A DNA stretch of 64,000 nt, taken from NCBI RefSeq assembly GCF_037392515.1, contig NC_090280.1:22821118-22885117 (forward strand), in the 5' to 3' direction. The stretch comes from Haliotis asinina. Lineage: Eukaryota; Mollusca; Gastropoda; Lepetellida; Haliotidae. Shown here piece after piece: positions 32,354 to 47,500 of this stretch; position 1 is the stretch's first letter, and each line of letters starts with the position of its first letter. Made by a program: the position numbers and the translations under genes. Below the pieces are notes generated by a model. The model saw nothing but the letters and a program-made list of their open reading frames with translations. It was not told the DNA's origin and searched no databases.

Positions 32354-33577
32354 CTGCACTCAAAACAAATATTACTCATGAAAACAAGGCTGACATAAAT
32401 ATTCAAGCACATTATTTAAACCCTCTCAATATATTACAAGCTGACAGATACATGGCACGTATACAGGCAAGCAAACGATATGTAAACCAGGAATTAAGGC
32501 GTCAAACTATCTAGTTTCTCTGAATAATATTTTATTAGAGAAATCTGGTCACTTATAAAAAGTCATGTAAAGCTCATGTAATTCAAATAATGTTCTTTTC
32601 AGCTGACAGGTACATGTCGCACGCACGTAAGCCCAAAAACAGAATGTAAGCCAAAAACCTAGCTACTGGCGTGGTAAATTCATACTGACACATCACGCAC
32701 TTTAACAATTGTTTACAAGAGATGAAATATTTAGTTTCGATGGATAATATTTCCCTAGAAAAAACGGTAGCTTCCCGTTGAATTTTAACACATGCCTACG
32801 AGGTCTTAACCTTTAATAGTCAGTAATTAGGTGTTTACATTCATATGGACAGACAAGTAACGTTGATGACAGATTATTCACAAAACTGCTTTTGGTAGGT
32901 AATATTGCAGCTATATCGCACAGTTCTGTATATAATCGAGCCTGGATCAGACAATCTAGTGATCAATAGTATGAACATCAACCTGCTCAGTCGGAATACC
33001 ATGGTATTTCTCAACCAGGTCAGCGAGTCACCAGATTTCGTTAGTCAGACAGATTGTTTTATTCATTATGCCGGCATATTTGCCCATAATACAGTTTACA
33101 GTTTGACGATATTGTGAGGGAATAAAGCGGTTATTTGAATATTCGACTGGAATAGTTAGTTGGCTATTATAAACATTTTGTAGCAGTGAAAACTAGTCAT
33201 GCCGTATGTGCTGTTTCTTCTGACAAATGTGAAACATGAGGTTTTCAGTTTGAGTTTCAGGCCGACCAAAATTCTGTTGTTGTTAATGATCCCCGAGAAA
33301 GAGCCGTGAGACTTTCATCACCTCACAGAAATTAGGCAAGGAGCACTTCAGTATACTCTGCTTTTTCTTTCCTGCTTTTATTGTATTTTCTCAAACCGGC
33401 CTGGAATAGCTCAATAAAGTCCCAAGTGCTAAAACTGCCACATGTTAAGACATTAACTCGCAAGGTTCACCCGACGAAGGAAGAAGTTCACTGACTGAAA
33501 TGAGAAATTAAAGGGATTCCACAGGAGGACAGAGGGGGACTACGGAGGTCTAGAGGTCCGACGATAAAAGTACAGTT

Positions 33578-33820
33578 TTAGTTGTTCTGTCGCCACAAAT
33601 GCCGCCTTATACCAAGACGTCTCTTTCCTTGAAGACCCTCCGAGACATCGATAAACCCAGCCGCCGTTTCTGAACAGACTGATCCAACATTCATCAGTAG
33701 ACAGCACTCTCTACCAATCACGTCGCTGCCACCCTCTTCCACTTGCAGTCGGCGTTGACGGTGTAGACGGGGGGTCAATGTCATTACACGGAAGGAGCGT
33801 GCCAGCCATACCAAGTCGTG
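33578..33820 (-). mobile_element. Second Tc1-like transposase relic
   Basis: Minus-strand pieces give STDECWISLF then GGWVY, resembling the FTDE...SRF...DGR region of Tc1 transposases. Broken by frameshifts. Copy at 55530-55800; not seen in unit 1. Confidence 0.5.
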
Positions 33821-36412
33821 GAAAGACTGTTCGTGTGCTCATGGCGTGTCCTAGTATTATAGCTGCCGTCCATAGTAAGGTCACGAATCTGCAGACTTTC
33901 AGTTTGTGTCGTGACTCTTTCCGATCTCATAATTTCAAGCATCTTTAGAATAAAATAGGCATCTATTTAGAGAAAAACGTCGTATATTTTGGACAATTGC
34001 CTACGACAAGGCCGGATTTTGACGAGAGATAGTCCACATTGACACGTATATTTATTCCCGTGATTTCACGGTTTTTATAGAAAAGAAAAGTGGGAAGTTT
34101 ATTCTCTATTTGTAGATTTGATCAACCATGAATGATTTTGGGAAGGATAGGAGTTTCTTCAAAAATGTTAAATGGCGTACAAGCTATATACACTCGAGAA
34201 CCTTCATGTGTTAAGCCTTGATTTGACGACAGGGTTATATCCTTAGCCAATATCTATTCTCTTTCTAAATAGCATGTGAACTGAATACACATGTAAACCT
34301 AATATCTAGTTTCGTCCAGAGATGATTGAACTGTTTTCACTATGGTTTGCCGAAAGGGATACGCATTTTAAATGGGATAAGACTGAAGTTGGTGTTTTAA
34401 AAAGTGGTAGTATTCTCTCAAGAAGTGGCAGTTGGTATAATTGGTAGAAAATCTCTCGAGAGCGTGCCATTGTATACGTATCTGGGTATTAATTGCTTCT
34501 AATATATCATCGTGGAATAAGCATATTTGATGTGTTATTGAAAAATGGAGATTTTAAAACTAACTGACCATGCGTCCCAGTCTTAACCATGTCAAAGTTC
34601 ACACTGGTAACGAATATCCGGGCCCAGTATCTCTAAAGCTAACAGAACCAAGGCGTTGTGCGTTTTTCTGTATTGAGTGTATATGGCCCAGGGCCAAATC
34701 CCCTGCCACATATGCCTTCGTGGAATACTTGCGACTGACCATCGATGCTTCGTCCCAACTATATGATATAATCTCAATTTCACAACAAAACAACGTCGTC
34801 GTAAGTTGGGGTTTTTTTTTGTCTGTAAACGCGATTATCTGTGATAGCTAGAATAGAATAGAATATGGATTACAGTCACAAATCAGAGAGCCTAGTAAAT
34901 TCAGTCAAGTATATAACCTTACTTTCTTCTAGTCCGAGAAGTCTTTACTATTGTTATTCTATGTTAACTTAAATCTAATGGACATATCTTTACTGTTTGT
35001 TTCCCTTTACACTAACTTCAGGTTGATGTGCAACGGTTCAGCCTTTATCGTATGGTTCATATATTCTGCATTAATGTTTAAAATTGTTTATATAAGACTC
35101 TTAACACTACGTTGTTTTGTGAAAATGTAGATTCTGTGAACGTCCACAGTGGTGATGTGTAGAGTATTAATTGAACAATTATCCTGACCATTCTAGTATC
35201 TGTAACAAATCTACATGTGATGTTCAGGTCCTTTAATGGCTGATTGCTTTGTGAACATGTTGTAATAATTAATTGTAAACCTTTCTGTTAAAGCCTAACC
35301 AACACGCCGTTCCTTCAATGACCTCACTGGTGACGTCAAAATGGTGGCCAGATCTTGACTCATCTGTCAAAGACATATAATCGGTTGGAAAATTTCTTTT
35401 TTTACATCTCACAACAGAATCATAAGATGGACTATTTCCAGATTTCATTTCCTCTTAATTCTGTCGGGAAGTGCAACCATTTAATTGCAAAAAGTTGATG
35501 CATGACTCAGTCTTCTGGAAACATGGGGTTACTGAAATACAAGAAGAATGAATAAAGTGAAGCAAATAGTTTCTGGTCCATTAACTAGGTAAAGATTACT
35601 CATATTGCCACATCAGTTTCAACATAATTTACAATAAATTCATGGCGATAATTAGAACATTCTTATTTCCCTTTACTAATATGTTGTGTATGGGTTGGTA
35701 CGGTCAAACCTCTTACCAAGAGAACTGATTCCCTAACTCTCTCGCACTGTACTATGACAAATATTACATAGATTCATGCCATCAGTTTGAATAATTCTTC
35801 ATGATATTTGACACTAAAATTATTCTTATTTTACTCCATGTGTCTGAGATTTGCTGAGTTAGAGAGCGTAACAAATATACAAACCATTCACATCTTTGTA
35901 TGTAGAAGCTTTCTTGGAGTGAAAACATTGACACCAACCTACACAGTATTGGGTATATGTGACAAAAATCCTTTCTATATTCTTACATTTAAATGTTCCA
36001 TGAAATATTGAATTGGACTATTATATATACCTAATTTAAGATAGCATATTTAATGCAGAACATGTGGTAAGATTAAAATGTTCCCTTGAACCGGACTATC
36101 ACTCCACTCTCTCCTGCAGTTCTAAACCTAGAAGTTAAACTTTCTGAAAGGGTACTTTTGGCAGCATACCTCAAGTAACTAACAATTGCAAATTCGCCTT
36201 GGAAGAAAAGTGTCAGACAGGAATTAAAGACAGGAAACAGAAAGCAGTGGTGGAACTAGAAGAGCATGTCTTTGATGACTGGACGTGTTAATGACAGACT
36301 GGTAAATAAGTGGAAACATGAAGTAGTTGGAAACCATATTTTAAGAACCAGTCTGTAATGACGTCTTCCTTCCTGGTCATTAACGATCTATTACGCCCAG
36401 CTCGACTGAAAA

Positions 36413-36570
36413 CTGTCTCGTGCCTTTGTCCGATCTGAAAACACGTACAGTTAAGATCGTTTTCTGTGTCACAGTACAGAAATACAAGGCTGTATCGTTT
36501 TCGAAGGGTGTTATTTCACATTCCATTTGTAACTTCAGCATTTATCATCCAAAACTGTGTTCCACGGGAG
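36413..36570 (-). pseudogene. V-set relic, unit 2 copy
   Basis: EITPFENDTALYFC then TVTQKTILTV on the minus strand. Same relic as at 16630; see that entry. Confidence 0.4.
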
Positions 36571-38358
36571 ATATGGACTGTGTCAGATCAGACGACATCT
36601 CGTAGGAGATATCGTTTTGACAGTAGATTTTGCACAAAGCCCTGACAATGCTATGACGTCATGAACTTGATAACGTCACAATGTTATGACATCGATGCAC
36701 TGGAAGTCTGATGGCAGTGCTCTGTTCAGACATGTACAGTTTTCACTGAAAACTAATCAAGATTGATTTTTGGATGATAAACAGAATCTCACTCTCGTGT
36801 CTACTGATATCAATTATATCAATACCCGTTGGTAAAGGTGAAAATATCCTTGCCAAGCCTCGGATATTTGTTACCAACTTGTGTTGATATATTTGATATC
36901 AGTAGACATTTCGATGAGATTTTCTATAGTCTTTTACCAGAGTGGTTGACTGATATCTGCAGGAAACGGGTTGTTAACAGTTGTTCAAATGTCAGCTGGT
37001 GTTAAGCTACAGATCACAATACGTCAGTCCTAAGACAAATACTTCCTGAGGAATACATTCTAGGCAGAGTGATACCAATACAGAAGTAGGAAAGCAGTAC
37101 TGTGAATTCTGTTCATTCCTGTACAATAAGGGAGATCTGTTTGAAGTAATCTGGTTGATCAAATTTGCAGCATTTAAAAATAATGTAAAACTTTTAAAGC
37201 ATTTATAGAAGACATAAAAACAACGATTCAAAGATTTTTAACGATTCTTATTGAATCGTGTGTGAGACTGTTAGTCCGTGCGTGCGTGCGTGCGTGCATG
37301 CGCGTGTGCCTGTGCATCCACGTGCGCGTGTGCATGTATGTTGCAAATGGGTATTATACTTATGTAGAGTTTTATTTGAGGTGCTGACAATCAAAAGATC
37401 ACAATCGGAAACCGATCCGTTATTGATGACTTATGGAATTAAGAAATTGTGGAGCCTTAGTCGACAAGCCCATCCATTTAGCTCATGTGCAAATTACCAT
37501 GTGCAATCCTATTGTGTGTGTAGTGTTTGATATATAGAGAAACCTAAACTATGTCCCGTGTAATACCATGTTTATCAAACGAGTGAATGGTTTGGTATCT
37601 AAATAGCTTTCGCTCGTTAGATACCGATACCATTCACCAATTTCATAAATATGGTGTTACACGGGACACACTCCCGTATTTTATTAATTACCCACCCAGC
37701 ATTACCAAAATAATATCGAGCAAAGTACTTCTTTCCTGGGAATTCCACTAGTGTGATGACACTAAGCTTTCCGAGAGTCAAGCAAGGTCTTATGCTATTG
37801 TGACCGAGGTATTAGCATTTTGACGTCATAACAATAAAACACTTTGACGTCATACGTACGCCATCACGTGATGTTATTACACAATGTGTAATAACTTTCT
37901 AAAATTATCTAACAGTGATATCTACAACGGATGAGTAATAAAATGTTGATCGGTGTGCTGAGAAAGCATAAGAGTTAAATGTTTCTGATAAAACAGGTTA
38001 AAGCTATATTGATTGAAAAATTGTGTTTTCACATTATCGCTGTTGATGAAATATAACATAAGTTTCATGAAACGAAAATAAAAGGTTTTAACTTTATTAA
38101 TTGAATAAAAATGTTTATGCTAAATCAGTGTTGTTAATATACTTTGATATACATTAGTTAAGCTCCTAGATCGATACCAGTACAATCCTCTGTTAAAAAT
38201 GGCATCGTGGAAAACATTTCCTGTTGTTGGGTGATTAGTAAATCAAGTACTCTTGTTTTGACAGCTGAAACGTTAGCTTGTTGAGATGTTAAAATGCATC
38301 GGCTCTGTTGAAAAGTGGAGACACGTCCAGATGTGGAACTCTACCATCAGTTTGGGCT

Positions 38359-38542
38359 TCACCTGGTACCGAGGTCATTTGTTGAGGAAGATGAAGGGTG
38401 GAGAGACGTGTAGATGGGGAACTGATCCCGCAGGAGTCGTTCATAACCGTATAGGGGCAAGACATCGTTGTTGGAAGCACGAGGTACATGACTGAAGTCA
38501 TGGGATAATCTCTCTGCCATCACAGTGAGATATTCACCACAT
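38359..38542 (-). CDS. Gene B last exon: ITAM-like tail
   Basis: 184 nt as in gene A. GEYLTV is followed by YGYERLLRDQFPIYTSL. Changes from gene A (first Phe to Cys, YDY to YGY, FHI to FPI) leave both YxxL boxes and the 7-residue spacing untouched, as expected under selection. Confidence 0.75.
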
Positions 38543-41500
38543 CTGTAATCACAACATTACACTTATATTGCACTTGCCCATAGGTGCATGTATTTTTCTT
38601 TCAAGCGGTGTGTAGAGGAAATCAACTCCTATAAACCACTTCAACTATGATCATAGATTTCCAACACTTTTTTTTAGCAAATTGTGCATCAGTTACATAG
38701 GTACAATTGCTACTTTCTCTGTCATTTCCACAGGTAATCAATGCCGGCTTATAGTCTAAGATTTCTAATGGTACGTTGAGTAAATGGTGTTTGACACAGA
38801 AGACAGCAACCGTTTATATCAAGATTTGTTCACTAGTTATTACGATGACTGACTCCAGCACTTAAGATAAAAACATGAAAACGTGTACCTGTTGTCCTGG
38901 TTCTCTGCAAGTAAAACAAAACACAAACTTGTACATTTCTAAACGGATCGATTCATCCAACACTGAGTAACAGTAAAGAATTAGTCGCTCTCAGAATAGT
39001 CCATCAACATCACCAAAACCAGAACACCATAAATATGGCTATACCCATATTGGGAATCCAACCTGTGTCTGTGGCGTGAACACCTTTTCCACTGGCCTAC
39101 CGACCGCTCCATTACTCAATAAAAGAATCAAAACAAACTTCACAAACTAAAATGGGAACAAAATATGGATATGCCCGTATACTGTTCGACGCTGCATTCA
39201 ACAATATCCCAGCTAGACTACGCTTGTTTCATATATGCTGCATATAGATGATATATATGTTGTTGAAGACAGGTTCTGACCAGGCCCTGCACGGTGGGGT
39301 AATTTTTTGTTGGTTGTGGTGTGTTGGGGATTGGAGGTGGATTGAAAGTTACACTGCCTGCAAAAATGTTCATGCACTCTTTGTACCTTTCACGTCCTTG
39401 CAGACAAGAACAGTGACTGCTGCCACCACAACTGCCACAGCAGTCAGCATAACGGAGTAGACAGCTACGATGGGGACGAGGTCGTCTACGTTAGCATCAC
39501 CTTCTGATATAAGACAAAGATGACACATATCTGTATTAAGTGTGATAATTCAAGTGACAATGCAGCGACGTATTTCATCATGGTGTACTTTCTAGTTCCT
39601 GTTACAGCACTGATTAACTTGATGACATAAATAATGTCAACTGACAAACTAGTATCTTCCTCTACAAGAACTATAACGTGATAAAGTAAGTAAGCGATGA
39701 ATAAGGAAGAATCATTCACCGGGATGACCATTACAGCTCTCCAGACTAGTGGATCCTTTTCCCTAACACGGCCTATCACCAATATCTAGTAGTGCTTTAT
39801 GAACACTGAGAAATGTCATAACTACTCGCACATCTAGAATATCCGAGTCTATTTACAATGCTTTAACTATTCTATTATGGCTATTTCAGACTAAATAATC
39901 GGGGGTTTTGGTCTCCTTGGTTGGTTTGAGACACGACTCCCGTTCCAGGCTTCAGACACTAGACAGTTCGAGCTACGTTTACTTGACATATCAGTACCCT
40001 ATACGGCAGTTCGAGTTTCACAATCCTTACAAATCACGCTAGTTGTTAACCTTCAGACACCAACCTTCTATTTCCTGGTAGCTCCCATCGTTTTCGTCTT
40101 CCCTGTGATACGACACCAGACTGGTAAAAGTGAACATTGAACGTGAGCATAATGAGAGGAAATTATTAAGCTGTGACACATTCTCAGTTCATATCGCGCT
40201 CCAAGTCGTGTATAGTTCTGTCTGGTTGGTTTGTTGTTTAACGCCGCACTCAGCAATATCACAGGTATATGTCGACGGTCTGTAAATAAATGGTTCTGGA
40301 CCAGATAATCCAGTGTTCAACAACATAAGCATCGATCCCGTTCATCACCTTTTACGACAAGTATGGGTTGATGAAAATCACTTTACCACGGGTAATTACA
40401 CCAATGTGGTGATGAAATATTTATTCATCTTACTTGAAGATTGATGAACATACTCACCGATGACGAGCACATCCTCTCTCTGAAAGTTTAAAGTGTGTGG
40501 GAACAATTATGCATACAAACTTAAAGTATATATTTATTTCTTGCACACTGATGTTACCATTTTTTCTCCATTTAGAAGTTTAAGAGTTTAAGGGAAACTG
40601 TACATCATACGGTATGAGTTTCAGTAGAAGGTCAATCAGTGCTAACAGTTGTCACGGATTTTAAAATGTTAAAGATCCATAGTTTTGAATGTCGACAGCT
40701 TGCAACAAGTCCAGGACTGTTTTTCAGACATTCTACATAACACTACCCCTTTAACAATTCGTATGACCTCTTTAACGTCATCAGATTTAACTGACGTGGC
40801 GTACAACAGTGACGTCCTGCACCAACCTACTATCTCCTCGTAGCCTCCGTCTGTGTTTGCGTCACGGGTGTATGTGACAACGCTGGTGGAAGGAAATGTA
40901 GAAAGTGGTTGGAATCAAGAATATTTACAAAAAACAATCAGCTTTCCTCAGACACAGAATCTTGCAAGGAACAAAAATTGCTGTTACAGTTATATGCATG
41001 AATGTGTTCACAAAATGGGTAAGCAAGTTCTGCCTTATCGGTATTTCACGCTCTTCTAACATTTACCTGAAAGAACGAAATCATTTTGACACCAACAGCT
41101 CATTAGCGATGTGCCATTAATTCTGTTTGGGCTTATGCTCCACATATACTGCTACTAATAAGTGAAGTATAGCTAATCAAATCACTGTATTTCTGATTAA
41201 GTGTTTCCACAATACCCTTGACAATTAGCAGCTACTACAAAAATTTAAGTCACCTGTTTACACATTTAGCCTTACTCACCGATAATATGTGCATCCTCTA
41301 CCTGAAACAAATCCTTTTGTGTAAATAATGACATATATACAATGTTAGATGAAAAATAGAAGATAAACGAATGTCCTGTATAATTATACATCTTTGAAGT
41401 GGAAATAAATATCTTGCTATTTGTAGAACGACATGTTTGTAGAACAAATGTCAGCTGATTAACACCAGTGTCTTGAAGCAAACACTTGGAAACTGAAGTC

Positions 41501-44500
41501 CATTAAACATGTAAATTTGTGCACACTGTTGATTTATATCCTCTTCAAGCATCAACTTGAAGGTTCCATACTGAACCACTTTAGAAACGCGCGTATCATA
41601 TTATTATCATTCATTATGGAGGAGGCAAAACGAACAGAATCTGTCCTTGATGTAATCTGACTTTCACAGATGAACTTGATGCACACCAAGAAATGCGTGC
41701 ATTCCTGTATGGTCAAGTGACCCACCATTTGTTGGAAATCACCTTTTCACCTGCAAATCGCGTAAACGTGCATAAAACGTGACGTTTTCACGACACATTG
41801 TCAGATCAGTCAACTGTGCACCAAAATCACACCGAAATTGTGAACTGCACCAAATTGTTGACTTTGGCACCACACGTGATCGAGCACATCCTGACAACCA
41901 TGTGTCCAGCTCGAGATCGCCGCATTGTCTTCACTCTTTTCTAAGGAACAGGTTCAAGTCAATCTCCAGAAGAGACATTACCATTCACGGAAGAAGGGAT
42001 ATCGTCAGTCTCCAGACGGTACGATTGTGATTACGTCAGCTGGGACTGTGTGCGCATAAGTATTCTCTTTACTGACGAGTCCTGATCTCATCTCAGTCAT
42101 GCATATACAAGGGCGACGTGGACAGCGTAACGCCCATTGTTGAGTTCAGCAGGGATGATGGAGGCGTAATGATTTGTAGCGAGTGTAGTGATGGCAGGAC
42201 ACACGTGCACGTCTGTCGTGGTCGAGTTACAGCTCAAATGAATACGTACTGAGAACAAGAGTCGTTCCTTTTCCCAACAGGAAGGCAGATCAACGACTTC
42301 ACATTTTCCAGCAGGATGATGCAAATGATGGCCATACCCGTTACTGACACTGACTGTGAAACTTTTGAGCGCGTTTGGAAATAAATGTGACCCCCTTCAA
42401 CGTTATCGCTAATTCATGTTTGCACTAAACTGAGAATGACTAATTTTGATTTTACTCGTGTTTCAATCTTGTTTGACGACTTCGGTTTCAACAAGGACAA
42501 GTTCTTTTCTTCGTTTATCACGGAGATTCAAGGTCTTATCCCAGTGATGCGTTTTTAAAGTAGTTCAGTATACTTTCACCGCCTTCTCTTATAATCTATC
42601 CTCTCTGTCAAACTCTTCCTTAAAGGCCTGGCTCAAATTCCATCTCCCCACAACAGACATGGCCTTCTTCCTTGATGAATACCAATTGTCACCATCAAGG
42701 ACACTTTTACATTTAGTCAAGATACACCACAGACACGTTACAAATCACACCTGGAGAGAATCAGTTAATATAGGTAGGACAAAATGATCATTTCGTCGAA
42801 AATGTATCACATGTCAGTATGAAGTGAAATAATTATTAGCTAACTCTTTACTGAGTATGTGTGGCAATAGACATCAGACGCGACATACCAAAGTATTGTT
42901 GTATCTTCTGCAGACAAAGAAGAGGCATGAAATCAATACTTATTACTATTGCTTAACATTTCTATAGGTGTATATATGTATATGAGTTGTTGGGTAAAAC
43001 GTTTTAAAGTACTACTCTGGTAAATATCTGACGTGCCCTTTTCCCCGCTCCCCACTACCCTCTCCCACTACCCTCTCTAGTGACGATGCACTCAACACGT
43101 ACACATACACACGCACACGCACACGCACACGCACACGCACACGCACACGCACACGCACACGCACACGCACACGCACACGCACACGCACACACTCAACACG
43201 CTATTAAGTGAGATCGGTATACGTAATTACTGAACCAAAGTGCAAAGGAAGTGTTTGTGAGAGAGACCACTTCACGTCACTCTCGAGTTCTAGTCATTCA
43301 CTGTCACATCACACAGTATTACCTCCACGTCTCTGGTTTCTACAAACAACAACTATGACGACAACGGCGATGACCACGATCAGGATGGAGGAGACAGCAG
43401 TCACTGGGACGATGTTGACGACACCAGATTCATTAAGCTCACGTGCTGAAACATTTAATATGGACAATATTCAGTTTAACATTGTATAATCCTGTTTACT
43501 TTTCAGAAAAAAATAAGATAAAAGATATGTTGCTTTATTTAAGGTACATGATGTGAGTGAGTAAATGAGTGGAGTTTTATATCACTTATAACCCAGAAAC
43601 ATCACCCCTCTTAAGAAGATTTTAATTAGGTTCATGGCATGTCAACCGGGTTGACCCTTCCGATGTTCATGTAAAATGACACTTTCCAACTGCAATATAA
43701 CCAGTTGCGTTCTCGATACAACACCAATCAATCCATTTTCACACACGGATCCAATAATAATGGTCATGTTGCCAGTGCTACTGTCATTGCATCCAAGACT
43801 GTCGCCTCTAGAATTCCCGACAATCGTTCCATTTTCACTGCTGATGCCAAAGCTATCTTCACAGGTATTATATTATATTAAACAGCAGAACCATTCTAAG
43901 AACTTCATCGTTTTTACACTCAACCAGCCAGTGAGCCAGTCAGTGAGCCAGTCAGGCACTCACTCAGTCAGTCACTCAGTCAGTCATATCATCACATTAA
44001 TAGTCAAGATTGACCTCCTGAGCCATATTGCTAGTTTGTATAATACCTGTTCAGAATGTCTGTGTGTTTTGAGAAATTTGAAGGGAGTAAAAACTTAAAA
44101 GTCATTATATAACTGATTCAAATGTAATCTTGAATTTTACATATTCTGCGACGAAATATGTTTCCGGAATCTGTGGAGGCCTTACTGAAGACCTCTAGTG
44201 TCAGGCTGCGTGATGCATTCCCATGGCTGTTGTTGACGTGACACATGTACTGTCCAGATACAGACATATCTACAGCTGGTATAGACAACACAGCCTTCCT
44301 GTGTCCTGTAATCGCCATCTGTCTGGATGTGTCCCACCAGGTTACAGTGCAGGCAGGGTTACAGTCAACGGAACATCTCACTGTTACAGGTTTCCCTTCT
44401 TCTACCTCCAGATTGTCCCTTGTGCCATCAAACTGTATCTGGTCAGGTCCATCTGCAAAGCATGTGAGATGAGAAATAACAATTTGTTAACTTGATATTT

Positions 44501-47500
44501 TTTCTATCATACCAATACCAGCATATATCAATTTCACTTGAATTGATTTTTCATCAACTTTGGGTTTAGAGGGGGTTTTTTTTCTCATGCCAATTCTACT
44601 TTTAGGGCTGATCACATCTACATCTGCTAGCCTTGTCGAGTCAAGGCTCACCAATATAAGACTCCCAGTTTCAAAGATCTTACTGTTGTCACGAATCATT
44701 ACATTCAAATGCAAACGACGACACATTACGCATATTCTGTTTTTGTTCCTATAAGTCATACGTGTACGTATCCGTCAGGTATTCCGACTGGATGGTCGAC
44801 CGCGAGCGGGAGTTTCCCGCTCGGCGGGAACGTCCAATGTTTTCTTTGTACGAGCTGGGCAGCCGCTCAGCTGAGATTTTGTTAACAGCTGGATTCTCCG
44901 ATCACCTGTATTTTGTGTGTACACGTCCAATATTGTCATCGGTATGCTCCGCGTGACCAACGTTGACAATTCGATTCATGTATTATCTTGACGTTCCTGT
45001 ATATCTCATCTGATGCCCTTACGATTATATCTCTAATTATCAGTGCTTGTATCAGACATTGTCAGCGTTTCATGCATTTCACCATATTCTTAAGTGTAAA
45101 CCCAATGTTGTCACTATTTTAAAAAGAAGCGTTTTGAGGACAAAAGCCCCATGAGTGAGTGAGTGATTGGGTTGAGTGTTACGCCGCACTCAGCAATATT
45201 CCAGCTATATAGCAGTGGTCTATAAATAAGGTAACCAGTTAAAACCCCCTTCGTTTAGTGAACGCCCACCATTCAGCAATGCTTGCTTGAAATGCCGTGA
45301 ACATTTAGCCCCGTGGTTGGTATTGAGTCTCCTGTCTTCCGTATTTTCCTGATGTTTTACATAACCTTCTTTTGACCTTTGTCCGTCACCGTACATTTAC
45401 ATTCTCTGAAATCTGCATGTTTGACGATAGAATTGCGAACCCGAGGAACATAAATTGGCGCTTTCCGTAACCCGATTCAATCTGATTCAGTACATGTTAT
45501 GTATTGTTAGTTTTGTGTTGATCTTTTGTATTTGTGCTGAGTGGTCCATGCCCGATTTTGCTCATTCAAAACATATGTCCAGGTGAGCAACAATGACATG
45601 ACATAATTTTAAAGTGTTCGTGTATATTGGACATAACACCCGACACCGCTTGCCTTTGGAGCTGAAAACCCTCACCACAGATTCTGGCTGTGTTCTCTTC
45701 CGAAAGTTCTAAATCAACGGACGCCAGTAATGCCTTTTTGTTAGCGCTATGAGTAAACATGGTGTGGAGTTTGGAGCTATATATATATATTGACACATTA
45801 TTATGTTGCTGTCATTAAGTCCCATCCGAACCACAAAGATACTATCATAATAATGATTCAGGACATAACGGTTCTATGTAAGTTTCATACTAAGTTGCAT
45901 AGATATGTGAGGTTCCTGTACCGTAAACAAGGGTACGTTCTTACTCACAGAGGACATTCAGTACATGTCCGGGACTCCAGTCAGACTCCAGCCCCTCCTC
46001 CACAGTCTGGCAACTGTAGGTGTCTCCCTGGTTCTCTCTGCTGACGTGGGGTATTGTCAGGTCATCTCCAACTGTAGGAGACTCATCACCAGATTCTAGC
46101 AGGGCTATGTCCCTCCTCCAGATGTAGGTCATGGTCAGTGGGGGATGGTCCGGGGGTAGACTCCGGGAGGAGGAGGAGCATGTGAGGGTGACATACTCAC
46201 CTGATACAAGTGAGGCAGGTCCGGAGATAGTAGGTGTGGTTGGCCTCTCTGTGAAAAAAAATATAACAAATGATCCGAGATCTTAACACCAATGCCAATA
46301 AACATGGTTTTACTAAATGTGTGGTTGGCCTGTCTGTGAAAAACATTTTAGAATATGAATTCACTGAGACATAATAAACTGAATGAACTAAATGCTCTGA
46401 CACTTTTATTAATGAAGTATTCACCTTTATTGTCAATTAAATAAGCGCTAGCGAGCTGCTAATACTCCTAACCGATGTGTTGATTAATGCACTACACAAC
46501 TACTTTCCCCTTGGTCAGATGAATAAATCATTTGCCCGGAGAGAGATGGGTTGCTGGATTGATCCCAAGGTGCGTCGCAAAAATGACGTTAGATATGCTA
46601 GTTGTTGTTACCCTGACTGGCGCTTGGGATTATTGTAACAAGACAGGTGGATTCAGACTGTTGTTTTTAACACCGCGCTCAACAACATTCGAGCTATATG
46701 GCGGAGATCTGTAAATAATCGAGTCTGGGCCAGACAATCCAGTGATCAACATCATAAGCATACATTTACGCAGTTTGGGGTACGATGACATGTGTTAACC
46801 ATGTCAAGGAGCCTGACTGTCCTACCAGTTGATCCCAAGGTGCGTCGCAAATGACGTTAGGTATGCAAGTTTTTGTTACCCTGACTGGCGCTTGGGATTA
46901 CAGCAACAAGACAAGTGGATTCGGACTGTTGTTTTTAACACCGCGCTTAACAACATTAGAGCTATATCTTAATACTCCAAACCGTTTTGTTGATTACGTA
47001 TGATAGTTACCAAACAACTACTGGCTGAATCGCGTTAAGCGTATTTTCCAGAGAGAGGCATTGAAAGATGCAAGACTAATCGATTCGGATACACTTATAC
47101 ATGTATTAACATGGTGGAAATGCACAATATTTTATAAAGATTCTATGACAGAATATTTTATTGAAATATCGAAATGCTACACGTGCCACATCTTCAGTCT
47201 GCCAAGGGTCACACTGATAACGAAGGTCCAAGACCAGGATCTTGTAAGTGTCAACAGATAGAGGTAGGCTAATCCAATTTATCGTGTACTTCACTCGTGG
47301 TCACACTGATATCGAATGTCCACGACAAATATCTTGTATGTGTCAGCAGATGCATCGTGTCTTTCGCTTGTCAACGCCGTTGTGGTCAAATACGTTATGA
47401 AAATCTTTATGTAATTCTGACAGATAGAGTAACTCAACTTCGCAGTAGGTACGTTATCGGTACTCGAATTAGGCAATAGGATTGAGATACAACAACTTAT

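Larger units (their letters stand above)
32354..38328. other. Non-coding block of unit 2 (homologue of 11926-18370 and 54338-60082)
   Basis: Contains a partial SINE (32900-33050), a Tc1 relic (33578-33820), the LTR-like fragment (34570-34790), the LINE fragment (35800-36015), the V-set relic (36413-36570), a GTGC tract (37270-37340), the foldback element (37552-37668) and a ~160-bp segment at about 38023-38185 that unit 1 lacks. No receptor exon recognised. Confidence 0.6.
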